Positions 8,505 through 17,028 of a DNA stretch of 64,000 nucleotides are shown here, one piece after another. The DNA is from an uncultured Psychroserpens sp. (GTDB lineage Bacteria > Bacteroidota > Bacteroidia > Flavobacteriales > Flavobacteriaceae), in assembly GCA_947489585.1 (NCBI GenBank), contig CANLEE010000008.1, positions 124,001 to 188,000 of the forward strand. The letters run 5' to 3'. Made by a program: the position numbers and the translations under genes. Under the pieces are notes generated by a model. The model made no database searches. It was not told the origin of the DNA and worked only from the letters and a program-made list of their open reading frames with translations. Each line of letters begins with the position of its first letter. Position 1 is the first letter of the stretch.

Positions 8505-8532
8505 GTCTTCCTGAACTTGTTTCAGGATCTTA
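8505..8532. repeat. Interspersed palindromic repeat, copy 3
   Basis: Arms TCCTGAA (8509-8515) and TTCAGGA (8521-8527) around CTTGT. It shares the GAACTTGTTTC core with copies 1 and 5, and a compensating change keeps the stem paired (C-G for T-A in copy 1). Confidence 0.75.
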
Positions 8533-8551
8533 TCAAAAAAATAATAAATAT

Positions 8552-8580
8552 GTCACTCTGAGCGTAGTCGAAGAGTCTTA
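8552..8580. repeat. Interspersed palindromic repeat, second family
   Basis: GTCACTCTGAGCGTAGTCGA followed by AGAGTCTTA; arms ACTCT and AGAGT. It shares the GTCA start and the TCT-A end with the GAACTTG family but has a different loop (GAGCGTAGTCGA). It lies 19 bases after copy 3 and 7 bases before paaD. Confidence 0.7.
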
Positions 8581-8587
8581 AAAAAAG

Positions 8588-9088
8588 ATGACAACAACAG
8601 AACAAAATATTGACGAGAAATTAATTGAGATTCTGGAAAAAGTTTCAGACCCTGAAATTCCAGTATTGTCCATTATGGATATGGGAGTTGTTCGTTCTGC
8701 GGTGATTATTAATGATATTGTAAAAGTCGAAATCACACCAACCTATAGTGGTTGTCCGGCAATGGACGTGATTGGAGACGATATTAAAAAAGCATTAAAA
8801 GATGCAGGTTACGAATCTGAAATTGATTTGATTTTGCATCCAGCTTGGACAACCGATTGGATTACTTCAAGAGGTAGAAAAGCTCTAGAAGATTATGGTA
8901 TAGCAGCACCTTTAGAAGCCGAAGCCGATAAAGATGTATTACTAAATGAGAAACGATTAGTAAAGTGTACCAATTGTGGTTCACAAAACACAAGATTAGT
9001 AAGTCAATTTGGTTCAACAGCATGCAAGGCACAGTTTCAGTGTGAGGATTGCCAAGAACCATTTGATTATTTTAAATGTCTAAAATAG
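8588..9088 (+). CDS. paaD: Phenylacetyl-CoA epoxidase maturation protein PaaD
   Basis: A 166-residue protein with an N-terminal MIP18/DUF59 domain (VSDPEIPVLSIMDMGVV, then TPTYSGCPAM) and a C-terminal zinc ribbon with cysteine pairs CTNC and CEDC, ending FDYFKCLK. PaaD is thought to help assemble the metal centres of the epoxidase. Length and architecture are standard. Confidence 0.94.
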   Translation: MTTTEQNIDEKLIEILEKVSDPEIPVLSIMDMGVVRSAVIINDIVKVEITPTYSGCPAMDVIGDDIKKALKDAGYESEIDLILHPAWTTDWITSRGRKALEDYGIAAPLEAEADKDVLLNEKRLVKCTNCGSQNTRLVSQFGSTACKAQFQCEDCQEPFDYFKCLK

Positions 9089-9106
9089 ACAACAATAAAC
9101 ATAGGT

Positions 9107-9892
9107 ATGAGCAATAATTCAATTCTTTTAAAAATTGAAAACAAAGTAGCGTACATAACGCTCAATAGACCAGAAGTCTTCAATAGTTTCAATCGGGACA
9201 TGGCATTAAGCCTACAATCTATTATGGATGATTGTGAAACCAATGATGAGGTGAGAGCTATTGTGCTTTCTGGAAACGGGAAAGCATTTTGTGCAGGTCA
9301 AGATCTCAAAGAAGTTACAGATCCAGAATTAAATCCTGGATTCAAAAAAATACTCGAAGAACATTACAATCCAATAATTACAAGAATACGCGCTATTAAA
9401 AAACCAATTATCGCAGCTGTAAATGGTGTTGCTGCAGGAGCAGGCGCAAATATTGCTTTGGCTTGTGATATTGTTGTGGCTCATGAAAAAGTGAGTTTTA
9501 TTCAAGCGTTTAGTTTAATCGGTTTGGTGCCTGATAGTGGAGGAACCTTCTTTTTACCACGATTAATCGGATTTCAAAAAGCATCAGCATTAGCCATGTT
9601 AGGGGATAAAGTGTCTGCCGAAGAAGCCGAACGATTAGGAATGATTTATAAAGTTATTCCTCTAGAAAGCTTTGAAGGTGATGTCAATAAGTTGGCTGTC
9701 AAATTAGCAAATATGCCAACTAAAGCTTTAGGGTTTATTAAAGAATTATTTAATCAATCTATAACAAACACGCTTGATGAGCAATTAGCATTAGAATCTA
9801 AATTACAAATTGAAGCAGCGCAAAGTGAAGACTATGCTGAAGGTGTTGCTGCATTTATAGGAAAACGTAAACCAGAATTTAAAGGAAGATAA
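9107..9892 (+). CDS. paaG: 1,2-epoxyphenylacetyl-CoA isomerase PaaG
   Basis: A 261-residue crotonase-fold enzyme that turns the epoxide into the seven-membered oxepin-CoA ring. The CoA/oxyanion segments AFCAGQDLKEV and AAVNGVAAGAGANIALACD are present. The block GLVPDSGGTFFLPRLIG carries the aspartate typical of isomerases in place of the second hydratase glutamate. Its place in the operon between paaD and paaH supports PaaG rather than a general hydratase. Confidence 0.9.
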   Translation: MSNNSILLKIENKVAYITLNRPEVFNSFNRDMALSLQSIMDDCETNDEVRAIVLSGNGKAFCAGQDLKEVTDPELNPGFKKILEEHYNPIITRIRAIKKPIIAAVNGVAAGAGANIALACDIVVAHEKVSFIQAFSLIGLVPDSGGTFFLPRLIGFQKASALAMLGDKVSAEEAERLGMIYKVIPLESFEGDVNKLAVKLANMPTKALGFIKELFNQSITNTLDEQLALESKLQIEAAQSEDYAEGVAAFIGKRKPEFKGR

Positions 9893-9901
9893 TATAAAGT
9901 T

Positions 9902-9929
9902 GTCATCCTGAACTTGTTTCAGGATCTCA
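9902..9929. repeat. Interspersed palindromic repeat, copy 5
   Basis: Arms ATCCTGAA (9905-9912) and TTCAGGAT (9918-9925) around CTTGT, followed by CTCAT. It lies between paaG and paaH. A spurious TTG start for paaH falls inside it. Confidence 0.78.
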
Positions 9930-9946
9930 TAATAATACACAAAAAT

Positions 9947-11101
9947 ATGAACGTAGGCATTATAGGTTCAGGAACAATGGGAAGTGGCATCGCACAAGTT
10001 GCTGCTACTTCTGGTTGTAAGGTTAAATTATATGATACTAATCAAGATGCTTTAGATAAAGCGAAAGCTGCTTTAGAAAAAATATTATTGCGTCTTATAG
10101 AAAAAGGACGTATCGATTCGCATGAGAAAACGAGAATTCAATCTAATATTTCATATGTTGATAGTTTGAAAGCCTTAGCGGATTCAAACTTAACAATTGA
10201 AGCTATTATTGAAAACCTCGATATAAAACAAAAAGTGTTTTCTGAATTGGAAAGCTATGTTGCAGATGATTGTATCATAGCATCAAATACGTCAAGTTTA
10301 TCAATAGCATCAATTGCTGCAGCATTACAAAAACCTGAACGTTGTGTTGGAATTCATTTTTTTAATCCAGCTCCTTTAATGAAGTTAGTTGAGGTGATTC
10401 CAGCAATTCAAACCTCAAAAGCAGTTTTAGAGACTTCGGTACAAACGATCTCAGATTGGAAAAAAGTGGTAGCCGTAGCAAAAGATACACCTGGCTTTAT
10501 TGTAAATAGAGTCGCACGACCATTTTACGGAGAGTCATTAAGAATTTATGAAGAAGGAATTGCAGATTTTGCAACCATCGATTGGAGTTTAAAAACTATC
10601 GGTGGTTTCAGAATGGGACCATTTGAACTTATGGATTTTATTGGTAACGATGTGAATTATACTGTAACCGAAACGGTGTTTACGGCATTCTATTTTGACC
10701 CAAGATATAAACCAGCATTTACGCAAAAACGATTTGCTGAAGCAGGTTATTTAGGAAGAAAGTCTGGAAAAGGCTATTACGATTATTCAGAAGACGCCAC
10801 AAAACCTGCTCCAATAGAAAATACAACATTAGCAGAGAAAATCTTTAATCGAGTCATTGTGATGCTCATTAATGAAGCAGCAGATGCCTTGTTTTTAAAT
10901 ATCGCTTCTGCTGAAGATATAGACAATGCTATGACTAAGGGTGTTAATTATCCTAAAGGATTATTAGCTTGGGCAGATGAGATTGGAATCGATTTATGTG
11001 TGAATGCATTAGATAGATTATATAACGAATACCACGAAGATAGATATCGTTGTAGCCCATTATTACGTAAAATGAGTAGAGAACATAAAACGTTCTTTTA
11101 A
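9947..11101 (+). CDS. paaH: 3-hydroxyadipyl-CoA dehydrogenase PaaH
   Basis: An NAD-dependent 3-hydroxyacyl-CoA dehydrogenase that oxidises 3-hydroxyadipyl-CoA. The Rossmann motif GIIGSGTMGSGIAQVAA is at the N-terminus; ASNTSSLSI and GIHFFNPAPLMKLVEVI are family blocks, followed by the C-terminal helical domain (DTPGFIVNRV onward). The ATG at 9947 (MNVGIIGSG) is chosen over an upstream TTG that lies inside a palindromic repeat. The product is 384 residues. The next gene starts immediately after the stop. Confidence 0.92.
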   Translation: MNVGIIGSGTMGSGIAQVAATSGCKVKLYDTNQDALDKAKAALEKILLRLIEKGRIDSHEKTRIQSNISYVDSLKALADSNLTIEAIIENLDIKQKVFSELESYVADDCIIASNTSSLSIASIAAALQKPERCVGIHFFNPAPLMKLVEVIPAIQTSKAVLETSVQTISDWKKVVAVAKDTPGFIVNRVARPFYGESLRIYEEGIADFATIDWSLKTIGGFRMGPFELMDFIGNDVNYTVTETVFTAFYFDPRYKPAFTQKRFAEAGYLGRKSGKGYYDYSEDATKPAPIENTTLAEKIFNRVIVMLINEAADALFLNIASAEDIDNAMTKGVNYPKGLLAWADEIGIDLCVNALDRLYNEYHEDRYRCSPLLRKMSREHKTFF

Positions 11102-11512
11102 ATGAAAGGCGAGCAAATTCCATACAAGATGTTAAATCAAGATGCCTATAGTCAATGGTTAGGTATTGAGATTCTAGAATGCGAAATCGGCCGTTGTAAA
11201 GTGGCCATGACCATCAGAAAAGAAATGCTTAATAGTATGAATAAAGCACATGGAGGTATTAGTTACTCACTAGCAGATACCGCTTTTGGATTTGCAGCAA
11301 ACACGCATGGTAAATATGCCGTGTCTATCGAAACAAGTATCAACCATATTGAAGCTTTAAATGAAGGTGACTATTTGGTAGCTGAATCTGTAATAGAACA
11401 AGTAAATAATAAGCTAGGTTTTAATATCATCGAAGTGAAACGTAGTGATGAATTAGTAGCACTTTTTAAAGGTGTTGTCTATAGAACTCAAAAAGATTGG
11501 GAAGAGTCATGA
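11102..11512 (+). CDS. paaI: Hydroxyphenylacetyl-CoA thioesterase PaaI
   Basis: A 136-residue hot-dog thioesterase that relieves trapped CoA by cleaving dead-end ring-hydroxylated phenylacetyl-CoA. The catalytic segment KAHGGISYSLADTAFGFA holds the HGG turn and the acidic residue of the family. It starts directly after the paaH stop, and its stop overlaps the next start as ATGA. Confidence 0.92.
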   Translation: MKGEQIPYKMLNQDAYSQWLGIEILECEIGRCKVAMTIRKEMLNSMNKAHGGISYSLADTAFGFAANTHGKYAVSIETSINHIEALNEGDYLVAESVIEQVNNKLGFNIIEVKRSDELVALFKGVVYRTQKDWEES

Positions 11513-11955
11513 AAATTATTTTAAAACGTTTCTTAATATTAATTATTTTAAGTTTTGGACAAATTTTAATTGGTCAAAATGAAGTGGAATTTTCTATTAA
11601 TTCAGAAGACTTTATAAAGGAATCTGAACAAACTTATATGTCTGCAAATGGAGAGGTGTTTGTAGTAGTAGAAACTTTTAATCATAAATATGAAGAAATA
11701 GTTGCTGATTTTGAATCTGCTAAAGTTGAAAATCCTGATGAGCTAAGCTTAGAGTATTTCGAAGATAAGCAGGTTTTTTCAGCTATGATTGTAGAAAAAT
11801 ATAGAGATGGACGAGATTTTATTTCTTTGAAATTATTAAAAGATTTAGGAAATGACACTACGCTGTATCTAATAGTTGCGTTTCCAGTAAAAAAGAAAGA
11901 TAAATATTATCCAATACTAATTGAAGCTGTTAAAAGCGCCAAATTAAAAGAATAA
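11509..11955 (+). CDS. Predicted secreted protein of unknown function inside the paa operon
   Basis: I do not recognise this 148-residue protein. It has an N-terminal signal peptide (FLILIILSFGQILIGQN), so it should be exported, which is odd in a cytosolic catabolic operon. The mature part is mixed strand and helix, rich in Glu and Lys, with no cysteine. The ATG at 11509 overlaps the paaI stop (ATGA) and is preferred over a TTG at 11497. Its stop shares one base with the paaJ start. It resembles general small periplasmic proteins of Bacteroidota, but no family is certain. Confidence 0.7.
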   Translation: MKIILKRFLILIILSFGQILIGQNEVEFSINSEDFIKESEQTYMSANGEVFVVVETFNHKYEEIVADFESAKVENPDELSLEYFEDKQVFSAMIVEKYRDGRDFISLKLLKDLGNDTTLYLIVAFPVKKKDKYYPILIEAVKSAKLKE

Positions 11956-13163
11956 TGAAAGAAGCATATATCATAGATGGTGTGAGAACACCAATAGGAA
12001 ATTACAAAGGCACATTATCAGCTGTTCGTACAGATGATTTAGGCGCTTTAGTAATTGCAGAAGTTGTAAAACGAAATCCAAACATTCCAAAAGAAGCTTA
12101 TGACGATGTCATCATGGGTTGTGCCAATCAAGCTGGTGAAGATAATCGTAACGTTGCAAGAATGTCCTCCTTATTAGCTGGATTGCCATTTACTGTGCCA
12201 GGTGAAACAGTGAATAGACTTTGTAGTTCTGGATTGTCAGCAATCATTCATGCTAATCGTGCAATTAAGGCTGGAGATGGTGATGTATTTATTTCAGGTG
12301 GTGTTGAGAATATGACACGTGGACCATACGTCATTGCAAAACCATCAACAGGGTTTGGAGGAGATTCAAAAATGTACGATTCGACTTTTGGATGGCGTTT
12401 TATCAATCCGAAAATGCAAAAACTGTATGGAACGGATGGTATGGGAAACACTGCCGAAAACCTAGTGGAGAAATATAATATTTCTAGAGAAGACCAAGAT
12501 AAATTTGCCTATTGGAGTCAAATGAAAGCAACCAAAGCGCAAGAAAATGGACGATTAGCAAAAGAAATCATCACTGTTGAAATTCCGCAACGTAAAAAAG
12601 ATCCTATCCTTTTTTCAAAAGATGAATTTGTTAAACCAACGACCTCATTAGAAGTATTAGGAAAGTTACGTCCAGCATTCAAAAAAGAAGGTGGTAGTGT
12701 AACAGCAGGAAACTCATCTGGACTAAATGATGGCGCAGCAGCTACGATTATCGCATCAGAAGATGCAGTAAAAGAATACAACCTAAAGCCATTAGCAAGA
12801 ATTGTAAGCTCTGCTGTGGTAGGCGTAGAACCTAGAATTATGGGTATTGGCCCAGTTCAAGCGTCTAATAAGGCTTTAGAAAAAGCAGGTTTAACGATGG
12901 ATGATATCGATGTTATTGAATTAAATGAAGCTTTCGCAGCTCAAGCTTTGGCTTGTACTAGAGCTTGGGGATTAGCAGATGATGATTCAAGATTAAATCC
13001 AAATGGTGGATCAGTTGCAATCGGACACCCATTAGGTGTTACTGGAACCAGAATAGCATATTCTGCAGCTTTAGAATTACATGAGCAAAATAAAAAGTAT
13101 GCCTTGATTACCATGTGTATTGGTGTAGGTCAAGGGTATGCAGCAATCATAGAGAAAGTATAA
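11955..13163 (+). CDS. paaJ: 3-oxoadipyl-CoA thiolase PaaJ
   Basis: A 402-residue thiolase that cleaves 3-oxo acyl-CoAs with CoA to give acetyl-CoA and succinyl-CoA. The nucleophile is Cys90 in NRLCSSGLSA, His358 is in AIGHPLGVTG, and the second cysteine is about 388 in MCIGVGQGYA. NEAFAAQALA is also a thiolase block. Starts with a one-base overlap after the secreted protein; the SDR gene follows with no gap. Confidence 0.93.
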   Translation: MKEAYIIDGVRTPIGNYKGTLSAVRTDDLGALVIAEVVKRNPNIPKEAYDDVIMGCANQAGEDNRNVARMSSLLAGLPFTVPGETVNRLCSSGLSAIIHANRAIKAGDGDVFISGGVENMTRGPYVIAKPSTGFGGDSKMYDSTFGWRFINPKMQKLYGTDGMGNTAENLVEKYNISREDQDKFAYWSQMKATKAQENGRLAKEIITVEIPQRKKDPILFSKDEFVKPTTSLEVLGKLRPAFKKEGGSVTAGNSSGLNDGAAATIIASEDAVKEYNLKPLARIVSSAVVGVEPRIMGIGPVQASNKALEKAGLTMDDIDVIELNEAFAAQALACTRAWGLADDDSRLNPNGGSVAIGHPLGVTGTRIAYSAALELHEQNKKYALITMCIGVGQGYAAIIEKV

Positions 13164-13766
13164 ATGAAGATTTTAGTCATAGGAGGAAACGGAACCATTG
13201 GTAAAAAGGTAAGTGAACGCTTATCTCAAAAACATGAAGTATTCATAGCAGGACGAAACTCTGGTGATGTTACTGTAGATTTTTCTGAGTCATCATCCAT
13301 TAAATCCATGTTCGAATCTGTTGGTAAATTAGATGCCATTGTAGCTATTGCTGGTGATGCGAAATGGGATAAGTTAGACAACCTTTCCGAAGATGATTTT
13401 TACATTGGTATTAAAAGTAAATTAATGGGTCAAGTAAATGTGGTTCGAATTGGAAAAGATTATCTCAATGCAAGCGGTTCCATAACATTGTCTACTGGAA
13501 TTTTAGCAGACGACCCAGTTGATATGACCACAAGTGCAGCTATGGTCAATGGTGCAATCAATAGCTTTGCTAAAGCAGTAGCTTTAGAGTTAGAAGACGG
13601 AAAACGAATCAATGTGGTGTGTTCAGATTTAGTTGAAGACTCCTTTGAAAAATATAAAGATTACTTCCCTGGAAATACACCAGTGCCAATGCATAAAATT
13701 GTAGATGGTTATGTGAAATCTATTGAAGGGAAAATCACAGGAAGAATTTTAAGAATAATGGCATAA
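13164..13766 (+). CDS. Short-chain dehydrogenase-like protein lacking the catalytic Tyr/Lys
   Basis: A 200-residue Rossmann-fold SDR. The nucleotide-binding motif GGNGTIGKKV and the strand VAIAGDAKW are present, as is the serine (TLSTGIL). The position of the catalytic YxxxK reads TSAAM (in MTTSAAMVNG), so both Tyr and Lys are missing. This recalls the Lin1944-like SDR subgroup, said to lack the usual active site. It is embedded between paaJ and paaZ with no spacing, so it is expressed with them; the role is unknown. Confidence 0.85.
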   Translation: MKILVIGGNGTIGKKVSERLSQKHEVFIAGRNSGDVTVDFSESSSIKSMFESVGKLDAIVAIAGDAKWDKLDNLSEDDFYIGIKSKLMGQVNVVRIGKDYLNASGSITLSTGILADDPVDMTTSAAMVNGAINSFAKAVALELEDGKRINVVCSDLVEDSFEKYKDYFPGNTPVPMHKIVDGYVKSIEGKITGRILRIMA

Positions 13767-13772
13767 GTTATT

Positions 13773-16271
13773 ATGGAAAAAATACAACATTACGTTCAGG
13801 GAAACTGGACAACAGGAAAAGAAGAAGGAGCACTAATTCATGATGCAATTACTGGTGAAGCATTCACTAGTGTAGCTATTGAAGGCTTAGATATTCCAGA
13901 AATTCTTAATTACGGAAGAACAAAAGGAGGTGAAGTACTTCGGAAAATGACCTTTCAAGAACGTGGAAACATGCTTAAGAAATTGGCATTATATCTTACA
14001 AAACGTAAGGATGCGTTCTATGAGCTAAGTTATAGAACTGGTGCAACGAAAGTTGACAGTTGGATAGATATTGAAGGTGGTTTCGGAAACTTATTTGCCA
14101 ATGCGTCTTTAAGAAAATTGTTCCCAAATCAACCGTATCATGTGGAAGGTGACGCTATCGATTTATCTCGTGGAGGACGCTTTATGGCACATCATATTAT
14201 GGTGCCCAAAAAAGGTGTTGCTGTGCATATCAACGCCTTTAATTTTCCGGTTTGGGGTATGCTAGAGAAGTGTGCTGTCAACTGGATGGCTGGAGTGCCT
14301 GCAGTCGTGTTACCTGCACCTTCATCATCTTATCTTGCCGAAGCTGTAGCCAGAGAAATTATTGCGTCAGGGATTTTACCTGAAGGCGCATTACAAATCA
14401 TAAACGGAACTGTTAGAACTATTTTAGATACAGTTGAATCGCAAGATGTGGTTACTTTTACAGGGTCAGCAACTACTGGTCGTTTATTAAAGGCGCATCC
14501 AAGATTAATTCAAGAATCAGTACCATTTACAATGGAAGCCGATTCGTTAAATGCTTCTATTTTAGGAGAAGACGCTGTTCCAGGGACGCCAGAATTTGAT
14601 TTGTTTATCAAAGAAGTCCGTAAAGAAATGACAGTTAAAGCTGGGCAAAAGTGTACAGCAATTAGACGTATTATCGTACCAGAAAACTTAGTTGAAGATG
14701 TTCAGATTTCCTTAGGAAAAGCTTTAGATAAGGTAACCATTGGAGACCCAAGACTAAAAGAAGTCAGAATGGGATCATTAGTAAGTCATCAACAAGTTCA
14801 AGCGGTAAGAGATTCTGTTAATGATTTAGCTAAAGAAGCACAAATTGTTTATGGTGATTTAGATACAATTGAAACTATTGGAGCAGATGCTAAAAAAGGA
14901 GCTTTTATTAGCCCAATTTTGTTGCGTACAGACCATCCGTTCCAAAATACAGTTATTCACGAACGCGAAGCTTTCGGGCCAGTAAGCACTATAATGCCAT
15001 ATAAAAACTTAGATGAAGCGATAACCTTAGCACAAATGGGCAAAGGATCTTTAGTGTCCTCAATTGCAACTAATGATGACAGAATAGCTAAAGAGTATGT
15101 TGTTAATGCTGCATCTCACCATGGCAGAATATTAGTGCTTAATAGAGAAAGCGCTAAAGAAAGTACTGGTCATGGCTCTCCATTACCGTACTTAGTTCAT
15201 GGCGGTCCAGGTCGAGCTGGTGGAGGCGAAGAAATGGGAGGCATGCGAGGTATTAAGCATTACTTGCAACGTACTGCGATACAAGGTTCACCTACTACCA
15301 TTACTGAGATCACTGGAATCTACCAACAGAATGCAAAATATAAGGAAGCAGAACAACACCCTTTTAAATACCATTGGGAAGATATCCAAACGGGAATGTC
15401 TATGAAAACCCATAAGCGAACAATAACTGATACAGATATTATTGGTTTTGCAAATATCACTTGGGATCATTTTTATGCACATACAGATATTACATCTTTA
15501 GATGGTAGTATTTTTGAAAAAAGAACAGCACATGGGTACTTCATTATTTCCGCAGCTGCTGGATTATTTGTGCATCCAAATAAAGGACCAGTTTCTGCTA
15601 ATTATGGTCTTGAAGAATGTCGTTTTTTAAGACCGTTGTATCATAATGATACAATATATGTGCGTTTAACTTGTAAGCAAAAAATAGACCGTGATGTGGC
15701 AAGTGCAGAACATCCAAGTGGTATTGTAAAGTGGTTTGCTGAAATATTTGATGCAGATGATGAATTAGTAGCTTTAGCTACAGTTCTAACAATGGTTCAA
15801 AAGAAACAAGAGGTGTTTACTGAAATGACTGAAGATAAAATCACTGAATGTTTAAGCAAGCTTAGTGAAGATACAAAACCTAAATGGGGAATAATGACGC
15901 CTCAACATATGTTAGAGCACCTTGAATATACTTATAAGATCGCTTCTGGAGAAATTCAGGACTTTGAAATTTCAACACCTGAAAAGATTTTAGAGAAAGT
16001 GAAAAATAGTTTATATAACTATAAGAAATTTCCTCAAAACTCTCAATTTCCGCTTTTAGAAAAAGACACACTTGATGAATTAAAGCATGAAGATTTTTCA
16101 ACAGCTTTAGAGTCTTTTAAGCAACAACGTGAAAACTATTTAGAATACTTTAAAGAACACCCTGAAGCCATATTAAAGAATATGGTTTTCGGAGAATTAA
16201 ATAGATATGAATGGTACTTAATGGAACGAAAACATTTGAACCATCATTTTGAACAATTTGGATTAATATAA
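13773..16271 (+). CDS. paaZ: Bifunctional PaaZ (ring opening) with an extra C-terminal DUF1569/DinB-like domain
   Basis: PaaZ hydrolyses oxepin-CoA and oxidises the resulting semialdehyde. The aldehyde dehydrogenase domain (about 1-515) has Glu255 in TMEADSLNA and Cys294 in AGQKCTAIRR. A MaoC-type hydratase domain follows (about 530-680: ITWDHFYAHTD, then TAHGYFIISAAAGLF). The protein is 832 residues against about 680 in E. coli. The extra tail of about 150 residues (KWGIMTPQHMLEHLEY near the start, LMERKHLNHHFEQFGL at the end) looks like the DUF1569/DinB_2 fold with its His motif. Confidence 0.93.
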   Translation: MEKIQHYVQGNWTTGKEEGALIHDAITGEAFTSVAIEGLDIPEILNYGRTKGGEVLRKMTFQERGNMLKKLALYLTKRKDAFYELSYRTGATKVDSWIDIEGGFGNLFANASLRKLFPNQPYHVEGDAIDLSRGGRFMAHHIMVPKKGVAVHINAFNFPVWGMLEKCAVNWMAGVPAVVLPAPSSSYLAEAVAREIIASGILPEGALQIINGTVRTILDTVESQDVVTFTGSATTGRLLKAHPRLIQESVPFTMEADSLNASILGEDAVPGTPEFDLFIKEVRKEMTVKAGQKCTAIRRIIVPENLVEDVQISLGKALDKVTIGDPRLKEVRMGSLVSHQQVQAVRDSVNDLAKEAQIVYGDLDTIETIGADAKKGAFISPILLRTDHPFQNTVIHEREAFGPVSTIMPYKNLDEAITLAQMGKGSLVSSIATNDDRIAKEYVVNAASHHGRILVLNRESAKESTGHGSPLPYLVHGGPGRAGGGEEMGGMRGIKHYLQRTAIQGSPTTITEITGIYQQNAKYKEAEQHPFKYHWEDIQTGMSMKTHKRTITDTDIIGFANITWDHFYAHTDITSLDGSIFEKRTAHGYFIISAAAGLFVHPNKGPVSANYGLEECRFLRPLYHNDTIYVRLTCKQKIDRDVASAEHPSGIVKWFAEIFDADDELVALATVLTMVQKKQEVFTEMTEDKITECLSKLSEDTKPKWGIMTPQHMLEHLEYTYKIASGEIQDFEISTPEKILEKVKNSLYNYKKFPQNSQFPLLEKDTLDELKHEDFSTALESFKQQRENYLEYFKEHPEAILKNMVFGELNRYEWYLMERKHLNHHFEQFGLI

Positions 16272-16273
16272 TT

Positions 16274-17026
16274 ATGACACAACCATACGTAAAAATAGAT
16301 ATAGAAAACGAAGTAGGATACATCGAGTTTTTTCATCCTGCACATAACTCTTTGCCAGGCGATGTTTTAGCAAAACTAGCACAAACAATTACTGATGCAG
16401 GACAAAACGATGCCATTAAAGTCATCGTTTTAAAAAGTGGTGGAGATCGAACCTTTTGTGCAGGCGCAAGCTTTAAAGAATTGATTAATATTAATGATGC
16501 AGCAACAGGAAAAGTATTCTTTTCTGGTTTTGCTAATGTGATTAATGCAATGCGTAAATGCCCAAAGTTTATCATAGGACGCATTCAAGGAAAAACCGTT
16601 GGTGGAGGCGTAGGACTTGCAGCTTCAACAGATTATTGTATGGCAACAAAATTCGCTGCAATTAAATTAAGCGAATTAAATATAGGTATTGGACCATTCG
16701 TTGTCGGACCAGCAATTGAACGAAAAATGGGATTAAGTGCAATGTCCCAAATTGCTATTGATGCCAATTCTTTTTATCCTGCTGAATGGGCAAAACAAAA
16801 AGGCCTATTTACCCATGTATATGAATCTACAGAAGAACTTGATGAGGCTGTAAAAACTACCGCTGAACATTTGTGTACGTACAATACCGAAGCGATGTTG
16901 GAAATGAAAAGCGTATTCTGGAAAGGGACTGATGATTGGGATGATTTATTAGCTGAACGAGCACAAACAAGTGGACGCTTAGTATTAAGTGAGTTTACAA
17001 AAGAAAAATTAAAAGGATTTAAGTAA
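16274..17026 (+). CDS. Enoyl-CoA hydratase/isomerase family protein (PaaF-like position)
   Basis: A 250-residue crotonase-fold protein. The oxyanion-hole segment TFCAGASFKEL and GKTVGGGVGLAASTD are clear. The usual first catalytic glutamate (GxxCELA context) is Gly here, while a glutamate near the second position is kept (KLSELNIGIG). By context it would be the 2,3-dehydroadipyl-CoA hydratase PaaF, since no other candidate lies in the cluster, but the loss of one glutamate makes a hydratase role less certain. It starts two bases after paaZ ends, within the operon. Confidence 0.8.
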   Translation: MTQPYVKIDIENEVGYIEFFHPAHNSLPGDVLAKLAQTITDAGQNDAIKVIVLKSGGDRTFCAGASFKELININDAATGKVFFSGFANVINAMRKCPKFIIGRIQGKTVGGGVGLAASTDYCMATKFAAIKLSELNIGIGPFVVGPAIERKMGLSAMSQIAIDANSFYPAEWAKQKGLFTHVYESTEELDEAVKTTAEHLCTYNTEAMLEMKSVFWKGTDDWDDLLAERAQTSGRLVLSEFTKEKLKGFK

Positions 17027-17028
17027 AA

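Noticed and set aside
6361..9930. The paa-operon palindromes as a CRISPR array
   Set aside because: Spacing is irregular, copies are separated by whole genes, and there are no regular spacers or cas genes.
9914..9946. TTG start of paaH at 9914
   Set aside because: It lies inside a palindromic repeat, and the ATG at 9947 directly precedes the Rossmann motif as in other PaaH proteins.
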